From Phylloscopus collybita (Eukaryota > Chordata > Aves > Passeriformes > Phylloscopidae): a stretch of DNA of 64,000 nucleotides. Below are positions 1-12,100 of the stretch, piece by piece. The first letter of the stretch is position 1; every line of letters starts with the position of its first letter. A program made the translations under genes and the position numbers. The stretch is from assembly GCA_027886175.1 (NCBI GenBank), contig JAJNNQ010000006.1:12530001-12594000 (forward strand), read 5' to 3'. The notes under the pieces were generated by a model. It was not told the DNA's origin and did not search any database. It worked only from the letters and a program-made list of their open reading frames with translations.

Positions 1-141
1 CTTTGTGTTTCAGGGGCCTTTTTCTTGAAGTGGTGTTGCAGTGTATGGGAGGTCTAACAGCAGTTTCTTATCCAGTGGTTATAGTCATTAAAAAAAAGGC
101 ACCTCATTGACTTGTTTGTGTTCTTTGTATTTTTCAAATAG

Positions 142-198
142 CATCTGAGCCTATTTCTTTGAAAAACTTAAAAAGACGGTCACAATTTTTTGAACAAG
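142..198 (+). CDS. LMO7: LMO7 exon: [18 protein letters not shown] linker
   Basis: Preceded by TTTTCAAATAG and followed by GTAAAT. The 57-nt exon starts with two bases completing a codon from an exon outside the window, reads [18 protein letters not shown], and ends with the first base of a Gly codon finished by the next exon. The RRSQFFEQG peptide is a familiar stretch before the coiled coil in LMO7 and LIMCH1. The phase-1 end matches the phase needed by the 2345-2370 microexon. Confidence 0.85.
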
Positions 199-3100
199 GT
201 AAATCAAAGAGCTAACATTTCATGTACTTCCATGAAATTGTTCCTGCTGCAAACTCTCCCTAACAAGTCTGGTGCTGGGTGCTCTACCTCTTCAGTGTTG
301 TTTCTGCAGTTACAATGAAGCAACATAATTAATTTCCCTTCTTTCCCCAGGGTCATCAGGTTATTCTTACAATTCATGGGTCTACCTTTGTGGTAATGGG
401 TCTTTGCGTGTTCTCTTATATCTATAGCTGTTTAAATCTCTTCTGTGTTGTTCATACTTTTTTTTTTTTTTTTTTTTTTCCACTGGGTAGAAGTAAGAAG
501 GGTGGCACTCTCTGTTCAGGTTTGCTACTACCTACAAAACAAGAATAATGGTGAATATTCCAGCAGGAGTCTAGAGAAGATCTTAGAGCTGTTGATGAAG
601 TATTTAACTCTGGATTTGAGTTGCAGCTCTGTGCTTTTATGTAAATTGTTGTAAAAAGGCATCTGCTGGCTTTCCACTATGTGGTGATGTCACAAGATCT
701 CAAGAAGACCAATATAAATTTTGAATTTATTACGTGAGCATTTTTTAAAAAGGCAACAAATGAGACATTCCATTTTGGTTTTGTAGGTTGCTTTTCAGCA
801 TTTTGCATGTCACAGCTCACATACTTCCACTAATGTTGTATGTCTTATGCTGTCTTCGGGTTATGTATGCCTTTGCTGTTTTGCTGTAGCCTGAAAAAGT
901 AAAATTCTGGCCTGCTGGAAACTCCGTTGAGTTTTGCCAATGATTTGAATGGGGCCAGGATTTTGCTTTTAGTGGCTAAGATTTCTGGTTTTTGCCAGAA
1001 GTAATATGTGAAGTGCCACAGCATATATCTGTGTTTGTGGTTCTGTTTGCTTTTAAATACTTCTGCTGTATCTGCAATATTGTATCTGCAATAGGGTGGT
1101 ATTTTGTTGTTGGTTGTTTGTTGGTGTTGGGTTTTGTTGTTGTTTGATTTTTATTTTATGGCTGGCAGAAATTTGGTTTTTCTTTTAATTATTTTTATGA
1201 CAATATTTGAGGTATTTCACTTGTGCTTGGTGGGGAGGACAAGGTTGTATTTCTAGAGGGCATGTTCAGTACAGCTTGTTAAACTTAAGCGTTAAACACT
1301 TAGCTTTGCAATTACTTGAAGATTCCTGTGGAGTTCAGCATAAGCTTACAGGTGTGAGAGAAGAGGGGAGCAAAAATAGGTGCTGTCTATGCTTCCCTTT
1401 AGTATCTCCTGGCACAATTGCAATAGATTAAGCAGATTGCCTGGTTTTCACTGTAGCTGTTGTGATCTGACAGTGAAGACAGAATTGTGTATATATAGAA
1501 CAGATGCTAACCTGTGACTCATTAGAGACTTTTGTATCCTAAATTTGATCTTTTTTTCTACCTCATGTGGTTATACTTTAGAATACTGTTGCAATTTTTT
1601 TCTTTTATGCCTTTTTTTAAACTGAAATTTGGACAGCTAGGTAACGAGTGTACTGTCAACAAACAAAAATAGTGATGGTGCTTAAGAAATGATTACACTT
1701 AAATTTGTGTTTCTCCCCTTTTTTTTCAACTTTTAGTAAATTAGCATAGTACACGTCTTGCTAATAATCATCCTGTCACAGGATGATTAAGATTAAGGCC
1801 AAGTGTGATAGCCTCAAATAGCAGAAGGTTTGTGGTGAATGGTGACAAGTTCACTGAATTCAAGTGTGCTTTTGGAAGGAAAGAAGGAAAGTTGGACAGC
1901 AGAAATACATGGTTTTGTGGTAGAGAAGTTGCCAGTGGATGTCAGTTGCTCTTAATTCATGCCAAGGGCAGTAGATGAATAACTTCTCCACCCTTGTGCA
2001 GTGTTCTTGGTATTGCTCACGCTAAGCAGTTGTGTTTCACAAAAATAGTAATAGGAGAGTTATAGTAAAGAACCTTTGTGCTGTTACAGTGGGAGACGTA
2101 CTGCTAATTCAAGCAATAGCTGATGGCACTTGCAAGCATGCAAAGCTTTGAAACAATTTTGCACATTAGTTGAAAGCACCTAATAAATTCTGCCCTCGAG
2201 AAAGTTCAGCAGGGCAAATGCAAACGTGTCTTACTAAGGAAGAAAAAAATAGTCTGAAGCTCAGATTTGCCACAGTTACACCAGTCTTGCAGCAGTTATG
2301 TATGGGTCTAATATTTTCTCTTTTTTGCCTTCCAAATCTCCCAGGAGGCCCAGAGCCTGCAATGCCTGATGTAAGTACTATTTGCAAACTACTGGTTGTA
2401 TAATCCCACTCCTTTCAAGAAGCTCTCTGCTTTCTATTGCTTTTTATACTGCTTTACAATTTTTGATCAAATCTGAGAGCACTGGCTAAGATTTCCTTTG
2501 TCAAGGCATGGTTGCTGTCTGTCCTTTTGAAGAAAAGGCTAATTTATGTCTTTGTCCTATAAAGCTCTAGTGTTGGCAATGCCTTCTATTTCTCACTCTA
2601 AAAAAAGATGTTTTAAAATATAGAGTGTTGATTACATGGAAAGAGGATAATATGATTTAATTTCTGTGCTGTATCAGCTCCCAGTCCCATCCATCAGTGC
2701 TCCTAGTCGTCGGGTTTGGGATCAAGAGGAAGAGCGAAAACGACAGGAAAAATGGCAAAAGGAGCAGGACCGTTTGTTGCAGGTATAATCTTCATAATCA
2801 TGGGCTGTCAATCCCCTCTGTGTAGCAACAGGAAAAGAAAAGTAGCACGTGACTTCTGCAATTCTTCTTACTGATGGCCTGAGGAGACTCTCAGGTGCAT
2901 TTTCTTGCCTGCACATTGCACACAGTAGGAGTTACTCGGAAAAAAAGAGGACAGTGCTCTAGTCAGCTTCATAAAAATCAAACACACAAGGTGTATTCAC
3001 TATAGCCAGATGTGCTCCATCTTCCAGGGCTGGTATGTTCTTAATGACAACAGAATTTAAAGGACAAGTGAAGAACTAAGGAGTCTTCACTTTTGAATAT

Positions 3101-6100
3101 GAAGTGTAGTTTTTTTCCCCTTAATGAAATTGGCTCTAGCCTGAGTTTTACCTTCAATTAGCTATACTGCCCTGTATTCATATATGAAGAGGAGGGAGCC
3201 AGTACCATAGGGGCGTGCTAGAACCCTGTCATTTAGCAATCAGCTAAACAGTTGGAATCAAACTGGTTCCCAGGGCCTCTGAGTCATAAAGCTGAACCTG
3301 CTAATGCAAAACCACCTTGATAACCAGTAGCCAGACCTGGAGGGCAGTGTTGCAGAGAGAAGGGGCATTATTTATAGTCTTAGAATAGCACAAAAAACCC
3401 AAGCATACATTTCCGAAAAGAGCTCAGCTTGGTTAAGTGTAAGCACATTCAACCATGTTCAGCAAGACACACCTCTGCAGATTAATTTGAAGTTTGTAGT
3501 TTGAAGTCTGATGGCAGCGAGAGACATCTGTGAATATCATTTATTCTCTTTGGCTGTACTCAGGAGAAAACTGTGGTGTCAAAGTACAACCATAGAATCT
3601 CTCTTGCTTTTCAAATGTTTCATCTCCTGTTCCTTGTAGCTTGCAAACTCTGCAGAGCAGCAGCTGTACCTTTCTTAACTTAACCTGTGATCTCTGTTAT
3701 GGTTTGGAAGTTCCATTTGACACCTGAAGAGAATGTAAAGCTTGGCTCCCCTTTCTTGAGAGCTGACTTAGCCATCTGCCATCACTTTTCTTTGTTTCTC
3801 TTTTAGTCCTGAAGTGATAAATTTGACCAGAGTAATAATGATCTGTCTCTTCACCGTAATCCTAGTAATGAATTTTTAAATAACAAAAAAGGAAGCAAAG
3901 TCTTACTTTCCTTATTTCCAGCATCTTAGAAGGAATACTTTTGACAGCCTTAAATATTTTGCTTTTCCCAAGACACAAGTGGCGACTGACAAAACCACCA
4001 AAACGCTTACCATGTGCTTTAGCAATGCTTTAAGACAGTATATTGATTTCATACCAAATCTAGTCAAAAGACAAATTTCAGGGTCCAGAAACTGGGTTTT
4101 GTTTAAGGTAACATTTCAAAAAAAGAGTTCTTGCTCACTATTTCACTTAGTGATCTCTTTATATTTACCATATTAATGTGCCTAACTCCAAGTTAAATAC
4201 AACCATGCTATTTTTCCATACATACCTTAAATAGCTGGGTTTTTTTGTTCAAATGATAACTAAACAGGAACTATGAAGCTGGCTTTTTTGAGACTTAGCG
4301 TGTAATAAGCCTGGAGACTCAAAAATCAATTACAGAACTTCTTTGGATTGTATTTTAGCCAGGATTTTATTTGTGGCAGACCTAATGTCCTAGTGGAATT
4401 CAAAGATGTTTTTGGTCTGGTCTGTTTGGCCTGTTAAAAAACACATTAAATTCCACTGTACATTTCAATGAAAATTAAAAAATACCATGTTTCTTATTTA
4501 AATGTTTAACTTCTATCTAACCTAACAGGAGAAATACCAACGAGAGCAAGAGAAGCTGAGGGAGGAATGGCTACGAGCTAAGCAAGAAGCAGAAAAAGAG
4601 AGCTCCAAGTATTTTAATGAGGTAGGCTGTGAATAAAGTTTTGCTGACTAGTTCATGAGGGCTTTTTTTCCCCCTTATACTAGATTCATGCAAGCAGGCA
4701 AATAATTAGGTTTTTTATGTAATTTATCTTCTCATTTTGGAAAATAAATTATTGTCCATGACTTGATAGAAAGACATTGCAAAAATGGGATGCAAAGAGT
4801 AGGTGGGATGTATTGAGATATGTTAAATTTTTGTCTCTTCCTAATGAGCTGGTTAGGTAACTAACACAAAAAATATGTTGGCAAAAAGTCACAGTATGTA
4901 TTAACTGTTGTGATCATAAATGGTCACTTTTGTTTTTTATTTACCATGATGCTACTTGTTGGAATTCTGCTTCAATACTTTATAAGGAAGCATGTTTGTG
5001 AGTGTCTGGCTTGTTACTGGCAGACAGTTCATCTCATAAATTTACATACCAAATCAACTTTAGATTTCCAGTTATAAATTTTAAAATACTGAGTGTATGT
5101 AGCTTCTGTAGATGCTGACTTCTGTGGCTGTTGTTTACGAGAAGATGAACAAGTTTTTCCCTGAGTATGGGAACTTTCTGAAGTATCTCTTCTTTACTGC
5201 TGAGTGAGTGCTGCTTCAGGCATCCAAGCTAGATCAGTTGTGTTTACAGTCATAAAGACTATAAAGTAAATAAACCATAATTTAAGGCTTAGAACGTTAA
5301 TAGGAAAGCTTTTTGAGCTGTTAGAGGACTCTGTTGTACAAGAATGTAAACCACTTCATATTTTTTCTGTCATTGGAGGTTTTGATGGACCCATAAACAT
5401 TATTTTTTCCCTGCAACTAAAACATCTTTTTACCACTCAAAGGCCTTTTCTCATTTTTGAGAGAAGAGTCATAGAGTGATAGGTCTGAGGCTTGACTTTG
5501 AAATGGTAGGAGAATGGAAGAGAGTGGGAAATGCCTCCACACGAGGATTCATGTGAAATTCATGGTTCTGATATAGATTGCAGTGTCTATCTTTGTATAT
5601 ACACTCTTAAGTGGTCTCAGGTTTCTAAGTCAAAGCAGCAGGGAGAAATGCTGGGTATCATGGAAGGGTTTGTTTTCCATGAGTATTTAAGTGGGGAATG
5701 GATGGCTTGACATGTAAGCGATACTTTGGAAAGCAGAGTGTTTCGCATAGTTGTGGCCATGCTGCCTGTGGTGCTTCCTAAGGCTGGTGTGTGGATTGAA
5801 GCTCTTGAGTTAGGAGAATGTGAAACCAGATTGTGTCCTGCATCTTGCACTGGAAGTGCTGGGGATGATTTTTCTACCTTCTTGCCTTACAGAATAAATT
5901 AACTTTTCTGAGTGAGCAATCCATTTAAAAAATAGGTCCCTTTCCTCAAACGTGGTTTTTTGGTTTTTTTTTTTCTTTGCTATAGGAGCAGACCGTTCTG
6001 ACCCTAAATACAACATCTGTCACTTCTCAGGCTCCACCTGTGTCCAGCTGGAGAGCAAGCCCTGAAGCAAATGCTCCTGCGGAGCCAGAACGAGATGGAG

Positions 6101-9100
6101 AAAACGAGCTGGCAGCAAGCTTGCTGCATGAAGAGGAAGAAAGGAGGAGGCTTCAGGAGGAACGGAGGATCCAGGAAGAAGCAACCAGGCATTTTGAGCA
6201 AGAACGGGAACTCCAAGAGCTGGAGCTTGAGAGACAGCGTAAAGAGAGGGAGCAGCAGTACGCTGAGGAGCAGAGGCGGCAGGCAGAGATGGAGGAGCAG
6301 AGGCGGCAGGCAGAAAGGCAGAGGGAGGTGTCAGTGGAGGTGCCTCAGTACCAAAGGTGTGCACTTGTGCTGGCATGGACTTTCTCTTCCTTCTGCAAAT
6401 TCAGATCAGTTTCCAACGGGGCTGTGTCTGTCCTGAACATATAAGGATGTTCATGTAAGATTCATGCTGCAATCAGTAGGTGCAGAATACCATATGATAG
6501 TCTTTCTCTTCAAAGACAGAAGGATCAGGCGTAACACAAGGTCCTTCTCCAAAAATCAAGTGCTCTATTACCCTACTTCAGCTGTTTGTTGTTTTTTTTT
6601 CAATGGGATGAGTAAATACAGTAATTACAGCCAAATGAAAGATGATCTGAAGAACTTAATGCAAAAATTTTGTAAGAGTTGTGCACAAGCCTGTAAATTG
6701 AGAGCCAGTGACTCAACATACAGAACTTCAGAGAAAATACCAAGTTAACACTTTTCCAACAAATGTGTGACTGATTTTTCCAGATTTCTCTCTCATTTTA
6801 ATTCAACAGTGTAACAATAAAGTTTAATTGCAATTTAACTGCTGGGCTAATTTGTCAGTCAGGGATGTCATGAGTGAACCGCTTCTGGCTTACATACGTT
6901 AGCCTTTTAGAAATATCCACTGCAGGTATTTTTTTTTTCTGTCATTACCCTCTTCAGCACCTTGATTTAAAAAACAACTATGCAAATCCCCATCTATTAG
7001 TTCTCAAGTTTGTGTTCTTGCCCAGAAGTTTTCAGACTGCTTTTACGGGAGGTTAATCTGTCTGAAACTGATTAAACCAGTAACTTTTCCTGGTTTTGTC
7101 TGCATTTACCTTTCTGCCTCGTGTGTGATTTGTGGTTTCTCTTGAGGTTTTTCCTCCTTTTCTTATGTAAGTAATAAGAGATGACTAAAGAGAACACCTG
7201 GTATCAGCTTTAAGTCTTAGGAGAAAATAATATGATTAAAAAAAATTGCATAATTTGCAGAGGAGGTTGTAAGACCCAGAGTAACTTTAGTTCAATCTAA
7301 ATGACTGCTGCTTGATATGCCTGCTGAGCAAAGCAGAGACACAATGCTACAATGGCTGAACAGGTTCTTCCTGGCAGCAGAGCCAGGATACCTTTACAAT
7401 TTTAGCTTGTCCCAGTTGCAAAATAATACTTTGTGCAGTAACTTATTAAGCTGCTGTAATATCTGCATATCTAAATCCCTGGTACATTCTTTAGTCCATG
7501 GGGATTTCATTGCTTCTGAGGTTGCTGCCAAAGGTTGCGTTTTGCTAAACACGGGTGTTTTTGCTTAATAGTAAAGGAGCAAGTTCAGTGAAACTGAATA
7601 TAGTGAAAATATCTGGTGTTAAATGCTTGCTATAAGATGATATCTGAAGATAAGATATGAAATCTGAAATGTTATATAAACACCTGCAAAGGCATGATAC
7701 TTGCTGCAAAGTGCACTGAGAGAGGGCACAGGCAGCTGAAAAGCATTGTCTGTGGAACTTTGTGAATTTATAAACTGCACCTATACACTCTTCTAGAATA
7801 AAATATAGGTTTTAGAGAACTGCTGTGCTTGGACAAAATTTTCCTCCTGGCTTTGAAATGGATGACATAATCACTGTTGTATACTGATTGTAAATTTTTG
7901 TAATTGTAATTTTTGCTGCACCTTAATCTTTGGGAGTCTTTTAACACGTCTGAGCTTTCTCAGTTTTCTCTGGGGATACTTACTGTTTCCTCAATTTCTA
8001 GAATTTTTATTTAATATGTATTTTATCTTTATTTCTAGACATTACGAGCGCTATGAAGTATCTAAAACAATAGAGGATCGAGCTGGCCATCCTCTCATTG
8101 ACAGGTAAGAAATAAGAATCAATAAAAGAAGAATTTGAAATTGAAATAAGAAATTGAATCAATACATAGTTGAAACATCTTTAGCAATAACCATTCTGGC
8201 ATGCTCATGTTTGGATTCTGTGTCACTTCACAAAAACGTAATTTGGGGCTGATTTTCTGACAACTTTTCTTTTTCTGCGTTGTCAGAAAAGACTCTTTAG
8301 AACTTTACCTGTTGGGGGGTGTTATTTAACTTGGTTTTTTTCCCCTTAAGGATCTCTTTTGAATATTTTCCTTAGGAACTATTTATGTCTATGTATGTCT
8401 TTTTCTGTATATGAGAATAATGCTTCTTTTTTTTCCAATAGGCATTATGAGCGTTATGAAGTTTCTAAAACCATTGAGGAGCAACCTGGCCAGTCATTTG
8501 GTGACAGGTATGTCCAATATTGGATCTCAACACTGACTGTAACATCACCATTTCCTTGCTAAGAAACCTTTAAAATTCTAATGAACTGTAGTCACAGCAG
8601 CTAAGTGTGTATGTTGGATTGCAGCTGTGTTTTGTAGTTTTTGTGGCATGTTTTCATATTGAAAAAACAAGCAGCCAAACTTTTGTCAAATTATACGCTG
8701 TGTTGCAAGCAACAGTTAGTCAGTGGGATTCTATGGGGAGAAACAAAACTGTGAGGAGGCAAATATGTGGGTGGTACTAAACTTACGTGGCTGGAAAACA
8801 ATTTTAGATATCTTGTGGTTGTGTCATAGCACACTCTATAAACTAAGGTGCAGTCATCCCAATCAGGGTTGTGCAACCTGAGAGAGTAAACAAGAAGGGA
8901 AGTAAGAGGCAGCAGCAGCATATTTATCAGGGAGATAGTGCATGTTGCTCTTGTAATTTACACAAGTTATTTTTAAGTTACAATCTCTTGCTTTACAAAT
9001 CAAGCCTTTGCTTTGCATTTCATCTCACAGTAGTTCTGAAAGATGAACTCTGCTGTGTACTTGATCACTTCCCATAGCTGTAGTGACATACCTCTCTTAT

Positions 9101-12100
9101 ATAAAGAGGAACTCCAAAAATTACAAGATACAATTAATGATCTGTTACTAATGGAAGATCTAGATATAACTTCAGAAGGAGCAAGCACTAAATAGTTACA
9201 TCTCGGATATATGTGTGAGGACACCGCTTTTTTCTTCACTAAAGGCAGCTGGGAAACTGTTGCATCTTAAATAGACAATAAAATAGGTCCACACCATAGG
9301 ACAGATATTAAGAACTTAAAGAAGCAAGATGTGATGTAGTTCATGCTTCCTTTTTCTCCAGATAAATGACAAGACTCCTTCATAACACAGCTCTACAGCC
9401 AATGCTGTACATGTAAACAAATTACTGTAGCAGCTTTGAGTTAGGACCAAGCAAAGGATTGCTTTTAAAATCCTTTCTTCGTGAGTTGTTTTAAACTAAA
9501 AATTGGCTGTACTACTTGAGACTAATAATGCAGCACAGAGGTGTTGCTGAAGCTCCTGCTCTCTACTGTCAGAAAACCAACTTTTTGCCATTTGTTTTCT
9601 TGTATATGACATTTGTTGAATGCCATTTCTTGTCATTAAAATTTATGCTGCTAGGTATAATCAGTGAACAATAATTTTTTCAAAAAAAATCTGCATGCAG
9701 GGTTTGAGGAGGTGTTTTGCTTACAGTTTAGTAACAGTGATGAAGTTTCTCATGAAGCCAATTCAATTGTAAATCTGCTCTGAAAGTTCTCACTTCTTTG
9801 TTGGACTGTAGTCTTCATAAAGCTTCCACAGGAAAGGACTTGGTTTTTTATATGTTTTTTGTTGAAAGAAGTGCAATGATCAGTTCCTAATACCTGAAGC
9901 CCTGGCAACATTCAATACAAAATTTTAACTTTTAATTGGTGATTATCTGTTGATGTCTAAATATTGACATATTTTTTCCCTTAGTACCCTCTTGGTCTTT
10001 AGTAATTTTTTGCCTCTTGTTTTAAGTACAGCATAAGTTGTTGATGAGAGCGATGGTGAAAAAAAAAAAAGAGGACTGATTCTATCATCTGCAAAAAGAG
10101 CTTTGTCTGTAATGAGGTCTTGTAATTAAGATAGAGAAATGAATGTTTTTATATCCTTAGGCATAAGTCAAAGTCTACTACAGAACTGAATGAATTCAAC
10201 ACAATCAGAAATGGTAAGTAATGTATAATTTCCATTATATTTGATTTTTTTGGTAGGGAGGGAGGAGAGTAGGAAGGAAAAAGAAAAGATGTGTACATAT
10301 AGTCATCCTAAGAAAATTAATTTTAGAGTGCTTTTTAATAGCTGCAAATTAATACTATGCCCTAATTTAATGAACTTTCAACAGCAAGAGGAAAATCATA
10401 CAGTCAATGTAAAAGCCAAGGAGAAATATGATTAACTACCCTCTTGAAGACAGTGATTACAAATGGCTCTTAGATGCCTAAAATTTAATGACTGACTATT
10501 ACATAAAATCAATCATGCAATTATATCATTGAAAGTATGTGTAGTTTTGATACGTTGACTCTGTCAACAAAAAGCAAGCTGCACATACCAAGATGATGAA
10601 TGTATTTAATACGACTTTGTCTTCTTAATTTCAGTTAGTGTAGTAATAACAGAGCAAGAAGTCAGCTCTCGATATGTCTTGATGGTTTGTTTCCTGGACT
10701 CCAGTTCAGTTATATGACTTTGGTTATATTAGAGGAATAATGTGCAAAGCAAAAACAAACCAATTTTATAAATGTGTTACAGTCAAAAATGCCTGCAAGC
10801 TGCTTTTCTGTCTAAAACATGGTTAAAAAAAAAATCACAAATAATCAAAGAAAAGTAGATGTATTAGAGGATATACTGCAGATAAAAAATGTTGCTTTCA
10901 ATACATTAAAGCACTATCATTGAAACTAAAGAGAAAGTAAACTTCCACGGTATTTTATAATGATACTCTGTACCAATAAATCCAAGAGCAAACCTATAGT
11001 CAGAGCGGCATTTAAAAGGGTTGAAATTTCAATTGAATGACTTATTGCTGCGTAATTTTCTTAATTTTTTTTTATAATAGAGAATAGGTACTGAATCTAG
11101 GAAATAAAAAATTGTTGCCTTGTGATATGTCAACACCTGTTGGAGGAAGATTGCTTATTTGTTTCCCGTTCCAAATTCTCAAAGACCACCTATACCATAA
11201 ATTTCATTTCAACTCAGTAGTTAACACATAATCTGAATATCTGAAAGATTTCCTTCTCCCCTTTATATCTGTATAAAGCAATATGAAGCAGTGTGTTTAG
11301 TGCCTTGAAGAAAGAAAGAAAGAAATTCTTGTAAACAGAGACAATTTACAGAAGAATAGAGTATAAGCTCTTAAAGAGAAAGACTGTATCCCATTATTTA
11401 ACCACGTATTTTAAAAATTATTCAGTTTGTATTGGAGGAAAAGTCCAAATTATGGCACTAAAAGAGGTGATACCCTTTTAAAAAGAAGAGTGTGTAAACA
11501 GGAATGTCTATGCATATACACTTAGGAAGTGAAGGAAAATATATTTAAATTAAGCATTATGTAAAAGACTACATTAATAGAAATACAAAGAAAAAAAATT
11601 TAAGTGATGTTGTATTGACAAGATTTACCTGGCTGTAAAAGGGAACTGGAATAACTTGTGAATGGAGTGATGAACAATAGCTCTTGGAATTATAGCCAGA
11701 GTGCTGACAGGATGATAACTGCTTTTGTGCCTTCAGGTATCTAGCTGATATTTACACATATTGTCTGCACAGGTACCCAGAACAAGTATTCAGAGAGGTC
11801 CTGGAACGCGGGTGAGTCGCAGAAGAAGTCTCAGAAGGAGCAAAACCTGTCTGCAGCAGAGTTGGAGAGACAGCAAATCCTTCAGGAAATGAGAAAGAAA
11901 ACATCTCTACACACAGACAGCAGCTGGATTAGGCAGCGCAGTGCCAGTATACATAAGGAGCCTGTTAGTCTGTACAGCAGTAGTATGAGAAGGTAGGAAT
12001 CACATTAAAAATTAACTCTGTCTCTCATCAGACATTTTTCTTTGGTTATTCTGAACTTTAGCTTGTATTACAGAGCATAGAAACAAATTGAGTCTGTGAA

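Noticed and set aside
6004..6376. Minus-strand open frames of 70 and 118 codons across the LMO7 coiled-coil exon
   Set aside because: They are the complement of Glu/Arg/Gln-rich coding sequence, which is naturally free of stops on the other strand; the plus-strand exon is clearly the real one.
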